Positions 32,456 to 40,378 of a DNA stretch of 53,615 nt are shown piece after piece. A program made the translations under genes and the position numbers. Numbering within the stretch: position 1 is the stretch's first letter; each line of letters starts with the position of its first letter. The DNA comes from Bacteroidales bacterium UBA3623. Its GTDB lineage: Bacteria > Bacteroidota > Bacteroidia > Bacteroidales > UBA932. The stretch spans positions 1 to 53,615 of the forward strand of contig DFLI01000053.1 of NCBI GenBank assembly GCA_002373715.1, in the 5' to 3' direction. The notes under the pieces are model-generated. The model saw only the letters and a list, made by a program, of their open reading frames with translations, was not told where the DNA came from and ran no database searches.

Positions 32456-34027
32456 ATGAAACTGAGATATATTATTGGCGCGGTTCTGGGCACCCTCCTT
32501 TTTGTGGGTTGCCAGCAGGAAGAGCTTGTTGGCAATTTCGCCGACTTCTCGGTTGATAAGACTTTCGTCCCTATCAGCATGGACGGTGGTAGTGCTACTG
32601 TGAAAGTAACCTCCGCTTCCGCATGGTCTTTTGCAAGTGAGCTCCCCACTTGGCTTTCCGCTAGTTCTATCAGTGGTAATGCCGGTTCCGCCGATATTAC
32701 CTTTACTGCTACCGCCACCACCGCTGGTCGTGAGGCAGAACTCGAGATTAAGAGTGGCGACGAGAGCCAGTTCTTGAGAGTCCGTCAAGGAACGCTGGAG
32801 GCTACCAGCGCAACCGTGAAGGAAATCTATGCCGGTCCTGATGGTAAGACCTATCGTGTAAAGGGTACTTGCACCGGTATCTACAATACCACCTATGGTA
32901 ACTGGTATCTGGACGATGGCTCCAATGGAGATAAGGTCCTTACCATTTACGGTACCCTGGACAAGGACGGTAAGACCAAGAACTTTGAGAGCCTGGGTAT
33001 TGAGGTGGGTGATGTGGTTACAGTGGAAGGCCCCAAGAGCACTTACGGCTCCACCATCGAGTTGGTTGACGTTACTGTTCTCAAGATTGAGAAGGCCCTC
33101 GTCAAGATTGTTGCTGCACCTACCGAACCTGCTGTGAAGGAAGGCGAAAAAGTTACTATTACTGTGGCTTATAAGGGTAGTGGCGTGTATCCTACTGTTG
33201 CCGATGATGCCAAGGATTGGATAGTGTATGACAATACCGAGTTTAAGGTGGGCGTACCTACCATCTTTGAGAAAGCTCCGGCCGACACTGCATGGGTGAC
33301 GTTCACTCTTGCTCCTAACGCTGGCGGTGCCCGCGAAGGTGTGGTAAGCTTTACCTCTTCCGCAAATGCAAAGAACAGCACCACTGTTCCTGTAACCATT
33401 CAGCAGGAAGGCTCCATCATCGATGCTTGCGTGGGCGAGTTCCTCTCCGCCAAGGAAGGTAGCACCATGTACCGCCTCAGCGGTATCGTTACCGAGCTCT
33501 ACACCTCTGACAAGCAGGGTAAGAGCTTCTATCTCCAGGATTATTCCGGCAAGGTGCTTGTTTACCGTGCCGAGGGCTTCGAGAAATCCGGTGCCAAGGT
33601 AGGTGACATTGTTACTGTCTCCGGCGTGCGTACCTCCTATAAGGGAGTACCCCAAATGGGTACCGCCACCTTCGAGTCCCTGGACGTAGTCGTCACTACC
33701 AAGACCATAGCAGAGCTCCGTGACCTGAAGGATGACAAGAACACATACTTCATGGTGACCGGTAAGGTGGTTGAGCCCACAGAGCCTAACACCAAGTATG
33801 ATCTTAAAACCTACGGTAATCTGAGCCTCAAGGATGAGACTGGCGAGATTTACGTGTACGGCGTTTCCACCGGCTACAACGGCGAGACCAAGAAGTTCGG
33901 CACCCTGGGTGTAAAGGAAGGTGACATGATGACCGTCATCGGCTACCGCACCTCCTACACCAAGGACGGCTACAAGCTTCTCCAGATTGGCGGCGCCATG
34001 TATGTTAGCCACGTGAGTGAGAACTAA
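32456..34027 (+). CDS. BACON and OB-fold domain surface lipoprotein
   Basis: 523 residues from the ATG at 32456 (an in-frame ATG at 32444 adds four). Lipobox L-F-V-G-C near residue 19. Visible order: BACON domain (~25-105, S-A-W-S-F-A-S-E-L-P-T-W-L), OB-fold-like domain 1 (~110-210, Y-R-V-K-G-T-C-T-G-I-Y then G-I-E-V-G-D-V-V-T-V-E-G), a second BACON-like Ig domain (~215-320), OB domain 2 (~330-420, Y-R-L-S-G-I-V-T-E-L and V-G-D-I-V-T-V-S-G), OB domain 3 (~425-520, F-M-V-T-G-K-V and K-E-G-D-M-M-T-V-I-G). OB folds of this type accompany extracellular nucleases, so it may hold DNA or RNA at the cell surface. It starts 15 bases after the receptor and shares its highly-expressed codon use. Confidence 0.83.
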   Translation: MKLRYIIGAVLGTLLFVGCQQEELVGNFADFSVDKTFVPISMDGGSATVKVTSASAWSFASELPTWLSASSISGNAGSADITFTATATTAGREAELEIKSGDESQFLRVRQGTLEATSATVKEIYAGPDGKTYRVKGTCTGIYNTTYGNWYLDDGSNGDKVLTIYGTLDKDGKTKNFESLGIEVGDVVTVEGPKSTYGSTIELVDVTVLKIEKALVKIVAAPTEPAVKEGEKVTITVAYKGSGVYPTVADDAKDWIVYDNTEFKVGVPTIFEKAPADTAWVTFTLAPNAGGAREGVVSFTSSANAKNSTTVPVTIQQEGSIIDACVGEFLSAKEGSTMYRLSGIVTELYTSDKQGKSFYLQDYSGKVLVYRAEGFEKSGAKVGDIVTVSGVRTSYKGVPQMGTATFESLDVVVTTKTIAELRDLKDDKNTYFMVTGKVVEPTEPNTKYDLKTYGNLSLKDETGEIYVYGVSTGYNGETKKFGTLGVKEGDMMTVIGYRTSYTKDGYKLLQIGGAMYVSHVSEN

Positions 34028-34063
34028 GGCGAGGAAAAATCCTTCCTTTTAAATAGTTTTCTG

Positions 34064-34093
34064 GCGGCCCGGGTTTCCCGGGCCGCTTTTTTT
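34064..34093 (+). terminator. Terminator after the BACON/OB lipoprotein gene
   Basis: 10-bp perfect stem GCGGCCCGGG / CCCGGGCCGC with a 3-base loop and a run of seven T. It divides the five-gene set into two transcription units. Confidence 0.9.
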
Positions 34094-34106
34094 GACTAAA
34101 AAACCT

Positions 34107-34114
34107 TATCTTTG
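34107..34114 (+). promoter_or_regulatory. -7 element for the nuclease unit
   Basis: TATCTTTG (TAnnTTTG), 29 bases before the ATG at 34144 and 13 bases after the terminator T-run. Confidence 0.6.
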
Positions 34115-34143
34115 TAGACTAACATTATATTAAGGTACACGCT

Positions 34144-35556
34144 ATGAATATCCGTCATTTGTCTTTTGCTTTGGTCGCGGGCCTGCTTCTGACCTCCTGC
34201 AACAAGGATAACCCCGGTAATAATGATAATCCCGGTGGTGGCGACGAACCCCAGAAGAACAGTCCTGTGGTCATTCTTCAACATGACTTTACCAAGGGCC
34301 TAGGCCCTTTTACCGTTCAGGATAAGGACAAGGGCAGCTTCGGAAGCGCCATCTGGAAGTTTGAAAGTGCCAATGCTAAGTACGGTGCCCAGGCAACGGC
34401 TTCTAAGGGTAGTGGCTCAAATTTCAAGGCAGAGAGTTGGTTAGTCTCCCCTGAGATTGACCTGACCAACTATACTGACGCTTATTTATGCTTTCGACAC
34501 GCGTTTGCCTATGTGAACAGCGGAGTGCCCAAGGACTACTTTGGCATCAAGGTGTCGACCGATGGAGGAAACACATGGGTAGATATGTCTGTTCCCCAGT
34601 GGCTGGCGGCGCACAGCTACTTTGAGCTGGCTCAGTCGGGGAATGTGCCGTTGGGTGGCTTCAAAGGACAGAAGATTAAATTTGCTTTTATATACAAGAG
34701 TACGGCCGATGTGGCCCCGACCTGGGAGATTACCGACCTCGTCGTTTCCTATGAAAAACAGACCATCCTTCCAGATGATGAAGGGGACAAGTATAAGAGC
34801 GTTCCCCAGTGGATGGAAATGCCTCAGGTAAACAATACGAGCGCGTGGCATGCTCATACCAGCATCCTCCGTTTCGACCGCGTTAGAAACTACTCCTTCT
34901 CCTACAACGAGCCTTACCTGGTTTCGGACTGGGTGGCATACCCATTGTACAACGAGATTTCCAGGCATAACAAGTCATATAAAGTGACCCGCTATGATAG
35001 TGTTGTGAGTCCAAACAAGGCTTGGCAACCTGATCCTTTTGTGCAAACAACCTCTAACGTGCAGAGTGGAAGTTTATATGAATGGACCGACAAGGGTTAT
35101 AGTCGAGGCCACCAACTTCCTTCTGGGGACCGTCTGGGAGGAGCAATGGTCAATATGCAAACGTTCTACACTTCCAACGTCACGCCTCAGCAGAGTGATT
35201 TCAACAGTGGTATCTGGGAGAAATTGGAGGATGCTGTTCGTGACTGGAGCGCCTCTGCCGACACCGTTTATGTGGTAACCGGCTGCGTAGTAGATGCAGA
35301 ATGCACCACCGTCAAGGACCATAACGGTAATGCCGTAGCCGTGCCCAAGGCTTTCTACAAGGCCCTTCTACACCGCAAGGGCAGCACTTACAAGGCTGCC
35401 GGTTTCTATCTGGAGCACACCAAAGACATTGCGGGCGGAGACTATAAGGATTATGCCATGACTCTCACTGACTTGGAGAAAAAGACCGGCATGACCTTCT
35501 TTGTGAACCTTCCTGCAGACCAGGCCGACGTAAAGAACAAGTTGACCACCTTCTAG
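34144..35556 (+). CDS. Surface lipoprotein DNA/RNA non-specific endonuclease
   Basis: 470 residues. Lipobox L-L-T-S-C with Cys19, then an Asn/Asp/Gly-rich linker, a beta-sandwich domain of the choice-of-anchor type (~45-205) and a C-terminal NUC1/Serratia-nuclease-like domain (~220-470). The catalytic segment is S-R-G-H-Q-L-P-S-G-D-R with His323; the first residue is Ser where classic enzymes have Asp (DRGH). The metal-site helix reads S-N-V-T-P-Q-...-F-N-S-G-I-W-E-K-L-E, and V-V-T-G-C-V follows. It degrades DNA and RNA without sequence preference. It is followed after 13 bases by a phosphodiesterase-type gene, pointing to nucleic-acid utilisation. Confidence 0.9.
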   Translation: MNIRHLSFALVAGLLLTSCNKDNPGNNDNPGGGDEPQKNSPVVILQHDFTKGLGPFTVQDKDKGSFGSAIWKFESANAKYGAQATASKGSGSNFKAESWLVSPEIDLTNYTDAYLCFRHAFAYVNSGVPKDYFGIKVSTDGGNTWVDMSVPQWLAAHSYFELAQSGNVPLGGFKGQKIKFAFIYKSTADVAPTWEITDLVVSYEKQTILPDDEGDKYKSVPQWMEMPQVNNTSAWHAHTSILRFDRVRNYSFSYNEPYLVSDWVAYPLYNEISRHNKSYKVTRYDSVVSPNKAWQPDPFVQTTSNVQSGSLYEWTDKGYSRGHQLPSGDRLGGAMVNMQTFYTSNVTPQQSDFNSGIWEKLEDAVRDWSASADTVYVVTGCVVDAECTTVKDHNGNAVAVPKAFYKALLHRKGSTYKAAGFYLEHTKDIAGGDYKDYAMTLTDLEKKTGMTFFVNLPADQADVKNKLTTF

Positions 35557-35569
35557 AAGCAGAAATAAT

Positions 35570-36640
35570 ATGAAACGATATCTCCTCCTCCTGGCCACAG
35601 TGGCCCTTCTGCTTCCGGTGCAGGGTTGCGCCAAGAAGAAAGCGCCGAAAAGGCACATCATTGGGTTCTACAACGTAGAGAACCTCTTTGACATTTTCCA
35701 CGACGAGGGTAAGAACGACTACGAGTACCTGCCCGACGGTGCCAATGAGTGGACGGCCGATAAGTACAGGGTGAAGCTCAAGAACATTGCCCAGGTGATA
35801 GACGACATGCACAAGGACAACGGCATGTGGCACACCGTGCTGGGCCTGGCCGAGGTAGAGAACCGCCACGTGCTGGAAGACCTGGTAAAGGAGCCCGCCA
35901 TTGCCCCCGCCAATTACCAGATTGTACACATAGAGGGCCCGGACCGCCGCGGCATAGACTGCGCGCTGCTTTATAACCCCCTGCGCATGCAGGTGTTGGA
36001 GAGTGCCGCCCTGCCGTACGATTTCAATACCAAGATTCCCATTACCACTTATAATAAGCAGGAGCAGGATGACTTCCGCACCCGAGACGTCCTCGTGGTG
36101 CATGGCCTCATAGACGGCGAGCATTTTGCCTTCTACGTGTGCCACTTCCCCTCCCGCAGGGGAGACAAGGGCCAGGATCTCCGTGCCCGTGCGGCAGAGA
36201 TTGTGTATGCCCACACGCAGCAGATGCAGCAGAAGTTCCCCGGCATCAAGTTCATTGTGATGGGAGACATGAACGACAATCCCCAGGACGCCTCCCTGGC
36301 CCAGTACCTGCACGGCAGGCGCAACAGGGCCGATGTAAAGAAGGGAGACTTCTTCAACCCCTTCTGGCAAATGCTGGACGACGGCATAGGCTCCCTCTTT
36401 TACAGGGGAGACCCCAATATCTTCGACTGCATCCTGGTGAGCGACGGCGTGGTGAGCGGCAAGGGTCTCAAGATTCAGAAGCAGAAAGACAGTCCGTACT
36501 ACGGCGTGGTATATTCCAAGCCCTATATGACCCAGCAGAGCGGCCAGTACAAGGGCCTGCCCTTCCGCACCTTCTCCAACGGCAAGTTCATCAAGGGTTA
36601 TTCAGACCACTATCCTACCTTTATAGAGATTAAGAAATAG
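35570..36640 (+). CDS. Endonuclease/exonuclease/phosphatase family lipoprotein
   Basis: 356 residues with lipobox V-Q-G-C at residue ~20. The EEP (DNase I-like) fold motifs are in order: Y-N-V-E-N-L-F-D (~34-41), L-G-L-A-E-V-E-N-R (~91-99, catalytic Glu), R-R-G-I-D-C-A-L-L-Y (~125-134), V-C-H-F-P-S-R-R-G (~189-197), V-M-G-D-M-N-D-N-P (~228-236) and Y-S-D-H-Y-P-T (~344-350, catalytic Asp-His). Members cleave phosphodiester or phosphomonoester bonds in nucleic acids or lipids. Location beside a surface nuclease suggests it trims oligonucleotides outside the cell. Confidence 0.88.
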   Translation: MKRYLLLLATVALLLPVQGCAKKKAPKRHIIGFYNVENLFDIFHDEGKNDYEYLPDGANEWTADKYRVKLKNIAQVIDDMHKDNGMWHTVLGLAEVENRHVLEDLVKEPAIAPANYQIVHIEGPDRRGIDCALLYNPLRMQVLESAALPYDFNTKIPITTYNKQEQDDFRTRDVLVVHGLIDGEHFAFYVCHFPSRRGDKGQDLRARAAEIVYAHTQQMQQKFPGIKFIVMGDMNDNPQDASLAQYLHGRRNRADVKKGDFFNPFWQMLDDGIGSLFYRGDPNIFDCILVSDGVVSGKGLKIQKQKDSPYYGVVYSKPYMTQQSGQYKGLPFRTFSNGKFIKGYSDHYPTFIEIKK

Positions 36641-36642
36641 GC

Positions 36643-38307
36643 GTGAAGCGGTTTCTATCGGCCCTGGCAGCCCTTTTGTGGGCGGTGGCCCTACTGGCAA
36701 ACACCCCCGTGGGCGGGGTGAAAGGACGCGTACTCTCCAAGACAGACCGTTACCCCCTGGAGCAAGCCCGCGTGCGCCTGGTGCAAGGCGCCGAATGGGT
36801 GGCAGAGGTAAGGGCCGATGCCAACGGCAACTTCCGCTTGGAAGAGATTCCCGCGGGGGAATATACCCTCGTTTTCATGGCCACCGGCTACTTGGAGAAC
36901 CGCCTTCCCGTAGTGGTGACGGAAGGCCGCGAAAAGAACGTATTCAACATCTTGCTTTCCGAGATTAACAGGGCCGGAGACAGCTGGCTGGACGCCCCCT
37001 ATGGTTCCACGGATATCTACCGGAATGTGAAGAATTACCTGCAGTCGGATAATGCCTCAGACCTGGGAGATGCCCACCTGATGGATGCAGAGATTATGAT
37101 GGCCGGCGTACGCATGGACGAAGTGGATCCCACCGCTTCCGGCTTCCTCTCAGAGGCCCTGCGGGAGAGCAAGTTCGTCTCCGGCGGAGGGCTCTCCGAA
37201 ACGGCCCTGGGCGGTTTCAACGGCGTGGCGGAACTGTCGGCCACGGCCGCGCATTTCCGTACCGGCTTCTACGGTTCCCTCTGGACAGATACCGCCAAAT
37301 ATGGTTTAAGGGCCGATGCCGCCTACGGCAGCGGTCAGCTTCCCTGTGGTTGGTCCCTGGCGGCCAACGTGGCGGGCATAGGCTGGAACAAAACCTCCTA
37401 CGACCCTTATGCCGTGTATGTGGGCGTTGGGAAGTCCTTCGGGCAGAAGCACCAGCTTAGTACCGCTTTCCTGCGGGACCAGGAGCCCATGGCCTTCCTT
37501 CGCTATGAGTTCACCCCTTCCCAAAAATTCCAGGCTTATACAACGGTTTTGGGCCGATTCGGCCACGCCGGCCAGGTGCTTCACGCTGCGGCGGCCTTCA
37601 CTTGGATGCCCGGCCGCCACGTGCGGCTGAGCGGCGGTGTAGACGGCCGTAAAGGTCTCCAGGAAATGAACTCCGAGAACCGGGCGGAAGGCTGGCTTAG
37701 CACCATGCTCAGCTTTGGAAAGTGGGGCTTCAACCTGGGCGGAAGGGGAGGCTATTATACGTCGGAGCTGGGCCGTGGCGTCATCTATTCCGCCAAGGCC
37801 GGGGTGCTTTATGCCCTCAGCCACAATTGGCAGCTGTCGGCCAATACGGGTCTTTATCGTTACAATCCTGTGCTGCCCAATACCTTTGCATCGGACGTGA
37901 ACGTAGCCTTCAATACCAACAGCATCAACCTGAAGCTCACGGGCTTCTACGAGCGTTATCTGGGCACCGAGGATATCCATACGGGCTTGGAGTTTGGTTT
38001 CAAGGTTCCCGTGCTTGTTATTCCCAACCTGTCCCTGCAGGGGCAGGTAACTGCCGGGCATTTTGGTCAGGGAGACCGCTTCGAGTGCTCCTTTGGCTAT
38101 GCCGGCCTTTCCTGGAACGCCCACGGCTGGTTTGCCGACGCCGGCTACATGTTTGACAGGCCGGTGCACATGATTGACACATCGGCCGGTAAAACCTGGA
38201 CCTTTGACAAAAAGCGCCAGCTGGGCGTGGCCCTGGGTTATCGGCCCTATTTTGGAGAAGACGCTCCTTCCTCGCGCTTTTCCTTCCGCATTTTCTGCCG
38301 GATATAA
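36643..38307 (+). CDS. Outer-membrane beta-barrel protein with carboxypeptidase-regulatory-like domain
   Basis: 554 residues from a GTG start 2 bases after the EEP stop. Signal peptide (~1-20), an N-terminal carboxypeptidase-regulatory-like domain (~24-105, G-V-K-G-R-V-L-S-K-T-D-R-Y-P-L-E-Q-A-R-V), then a region echoing a receptor plug (~115-205) and alternating aromatic beta strands up to the terminal R-I-F-C-R-I. It is half the size of a normal TonB-dependent receptor and the plug region is short, so it may be a reduced receptor or a plain barrel. Codon use returns to the bulk type and the GGCCGAT heptamer is frequent in it, unlike the Oar-like receptor at the start of the set. Confidence 0.78.
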   Translation: MKRFLSALAALLWAVALLANTPVGGVKGRVLSKTDRYPLEQARVRLVQGAEWVAEVRADANGNFRLEEIPAGEYTLVFMATGYLENRLPVVVTEGREKNVFNILLSEINRAGDSWLDAPYGSTDIYRNVKNYLQSDNASDLGDAHLMDAEIMMAGVRMDEVDPTASGFLSEALRESKFVSGGGLSETALGGFNGVAELSATAAHFRTGFYGSLWTDTAKYGLRADAAYGSGQLPCGWSLAANVAGIGWNKTSYDPYAVYVGVGKSFGQKHQLSTAFLRDQEPMAFLRYEFTPSQKFQAYTTVLGRFGHAGQVLHAAAAFTWMPGRHVRLSGGVDGRKGLQEMNSENRAEGWLSTMLSFGKWGFNLGGRGGYYTSELGRGVIYSAKAGVLYALSHNWQLSANTGLYRYNPVLPNTFASDVNVAFNTNSINLKLTGFYERYLGTEDIHTGLEFGFKVPVLVIPNLSLQGQVTAGHFGQGDRFECSFGYAGLSWNAHGWFADAGYMFDRPVHMIDTSAGKTWTFDKKRQLGVALGYRPYFGEDAPSSRFSFRIFCRI

Positions 38308-38319
38308 TTTAACAACCAT

Positions 38320-40317
38320 ATGAAGAAAACATTAGTCCTTATTGCAGCCATGGCTATGCTTACCGCTTGCAACGAAAAACCCAAGAACATCTTCCTGCAG
38401 GAGTGGGATACCCCGTACGGAACGGCCCCCTTCTCCCAGATTACCACAGACCAGTACATGCCTGCCTTCAAGGCCGGTATTGAGGAGCAAAAGGCCAACA
38501 TAGAGGCCATCGTGAAGAACCTCGACGCTCCCACCTTCGAGAATACCATTGTTCCCTATGAGAACGCCAGCCCCATCCTGGACAAGGTGCAGGGAGTATT
38601 CTTTAACCTGAGCGAGAGCGACTCCACGCCCGAGATGCAGGCCATTGAGGAAGAGGTGCTGCCCCTTATCACCGAGGCTTCCAACGAAATCATGATGAAT
38701 GAGGACCTCTTTGCCCGTGTGAAGGCCGTGTACGAGAACCAGGAAGGCCTCACCCGTGAGCAGCAGATGGTGGTGAAGAAGATTTACGAGGGCTTCGAAC
38801 GCAACGGCGTGGGCCTGGCCCCGGAAGCCAAGAAGCGCTTTGCAGAGATTAATACCCGCCTGGCCACCCTCTCCCAGAAGTTCGGACAGAACCTTCTGGC
38901 CGAGAATAACGCCTTCAAGGATGCTACCGGCATCACCGTGAGTGAGTACTACGACTTCATGGGCTCCTGCGAGGACCGCGATAAGAGAAAGGCCGTGTTT
39001 GAGGCCTACAGCTCCCGTGGCAACCATGCCGACGAGCACGACAACAACGCCATTGTGCTGGAAACCTTGAAGCTCCGCGCCGAAATGGCCGAGCTGCTGG
39101 GCTATCCCAACTTTGCCGCCTACCAGCTGTCCAACAAGATGGCCGGCAACCCCGAGACGGTAGACAACTTCCTGCAGCCCATCATGGACGCCGCCATGCG
39201 CAGTGCCAAGGCCCAGATGAAGGAAATGGAAAAGATGGCCGGCCACAAGATTGAGGCCTGGGATTACAGCTACTATGCCGAGAAACTCCGCGCCCAGAAA
39301 TATGCCCTGGATGAGAGCCAGACCAAGCCTTATTTCCAGGCCGACAGCGTGCTGAAGGGTGTTTTCACCGCTGCCGAGAAGATTTACGGTCTCCACTTTG
39401 AGGAAGTGACCGGAGAGGTTGAGGTTTACCAGCCCACCGTGCATGCCTACAAGATTACGGATGCAGACGGCTCCCTCATTGGCATCTTCTACCGCGACTA
39501 CTTTGTGCGTCCCACCAAGCGTGGCGGCGCCTGGATGAACAACTTCCGCGAGCAGGAAGCCGGCGTGCGTCCCATCATTGTGAACGTGTGCAACTTCCCG
39601 GCCCCGGGTATTGATCCCACCGAGCCCCAGCCCAGCCTCCTCACCATCGATAATGTGCAGACGGCCTTCCACGAGTTCGGTCACGCGCTGCACGGTTTCC
39701 TGAGCCAGTGCAACTACGTTACCGTTTCCGGTACCAACGTAGCCCGCGACTTTGTGGAAATGTTCTCCCAGTTCAACGAGAACTTCGCTTTTGTGCCTGA
39801 GATTCTGGCTAATTATGCCAACAACTGGGAAACCGGCGAACCCATCCCCGCCGCTCTGGTGGAGAAGGTACGCAAGGCCCTTAAGTTTAACCAGGGCTTT
39901 ATGACCGGCGAGCTGTGCGCCGCCAGCATCCTGGACATGAAATGGCACGAGCTGTCATCGGCCCAGCTGGCCCAGATTGACGGAGCCCAGGGCGTGCGCG
40001 ACTTTGAGACCAAGGTGTGCAAGGAGATGGGCCTCATCGACGAGATTATCCCCCGTTACCGCACCACCTACTTCAACCACATTATGGGCAGCGGCTACAG
40101 CGCCGGTTACTACGGCTACCTCTGGAGCGAGGTGCTGGCCGTAGACGCCTGGGAGAAGTTTGTGGCCGATGGCATCTTCAACAAGGAAACCGCCACCGCC
40201 TTCCGCAAGACTTTCCTCGAGAGAGGCGGCTCTGAAGAGCCCATGGTGCTCTACAAACAATTCAGAGGAGCCGAACCCGACCCCTCTGCCTTGATGCGTG
40301 CCAGAGGCTTAGAATAA
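38320..40317 (+). CDS. dcp: M3 family metallopeptidase (peptidyl-dipeptidase Dcp-like) lipoprotein
   Basis: 665 residues. Lipobox L-T-A-C at ~14-17, so probably periplasmic and membrane-bound, unlike cytoplasmic E. coli Dcp. Zinc motif H-E-F-G-H with His451, Glu452 and His455; downstream metal ligand Glu in F-V-E-M-F-S-Q. The N-terminal half contains the helical channel domain typical of thimet-like oligopeptidases, which degrade peptides shorter than about 20 residues by removing C-terminal dipeptides. It follows the barrel gene by 12 bases and ends at a double hairpin shared with the convergent manA. Confidence 0.93.
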   Translation: MKKTLVLIAAMAMLTACNEKPKNIFLQEWDTPYGTAPFSQITTDQYMPAFKAGIEEQKANIEAIVKNLDAPTFENTIVPYENASPILDKVQGVFFNLSESDSTPEMQAIEEEVLPLITEASNEIMMNEDLFARVKAVYENQEGLTREQQMVVKKIYEGFERNGVGLAPEAKKRFAEINTRLATLSQKFGQNLLAENNAFKDATGITVSEYYDFMGSCEDRDKRKAVFEAYSSRGNHADEHDNNAIVLETLKLRAEMAELLGYPNFAAYQLSNKMAGNPETVDNFLQPIMDAAMRSAKAQMKEMEKMAGHKIEAWDYSYYAEKLRAQKYALDESQTKPYFQADSVLKGVFTAAEKIYGLHFEEVTGEVEVYQPTVHAYKITDADGSLIGIFYRDYFVRPTKRGGAWMNNFREQEAGVRPIIVNVCNFPAPGIDPTEPQPSLLTIDNVQTAFHEFGHALHGFLSQCNYVTVSGTNVARDFVEMFSQFNENFAFVPEILANYANNWETGEPIPAALVEKVRKALKFNQGFMTGELCAASILDMKWHELSSAQLAQIDGAQGVRDFETKVCKEMGLIDEIIPRYRTTYFNHIMGSGYSAGYYGYLWSEVLAVDAWEKFVADGIFNKETATAFRKTFLERGGSEEPMVLYKQFRGAEPDPSALMRARGLE

Positions 40318-40320
40318 AAG

Positions 40321-40378
40321 ATGGCCGGTCTAGGCCGGCCATGACGAGCGTCACCCCCGGCTTGACCGGGGGTCTTGT
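40321..40378. terminator. Bidirectional double-hairpin terminator between dcp and manA
   Basis: Hairpin 1 (40321-40342) has an 8-bp stem ATGGCCGG/CCGGCCAT, with a short U-run on the minus strand. Hairpin 2 (40350-40375) is a REP-like unit starting GTCAC with the CCCGG-CTTGA-CCGGG core, with T-rich sequence on the plus side. Each would terminate one of the two converging genes. Confidence 0.75.
40350..40375. repeat. REP-like element, copy C
   Basis: 26-bp unit sharing GTCA--CCCGGCTTGACCGGG--TCT with copy B at 27601-27626. It serves here as one stem of the dcp/manA terminator. Confidence 0.65.
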
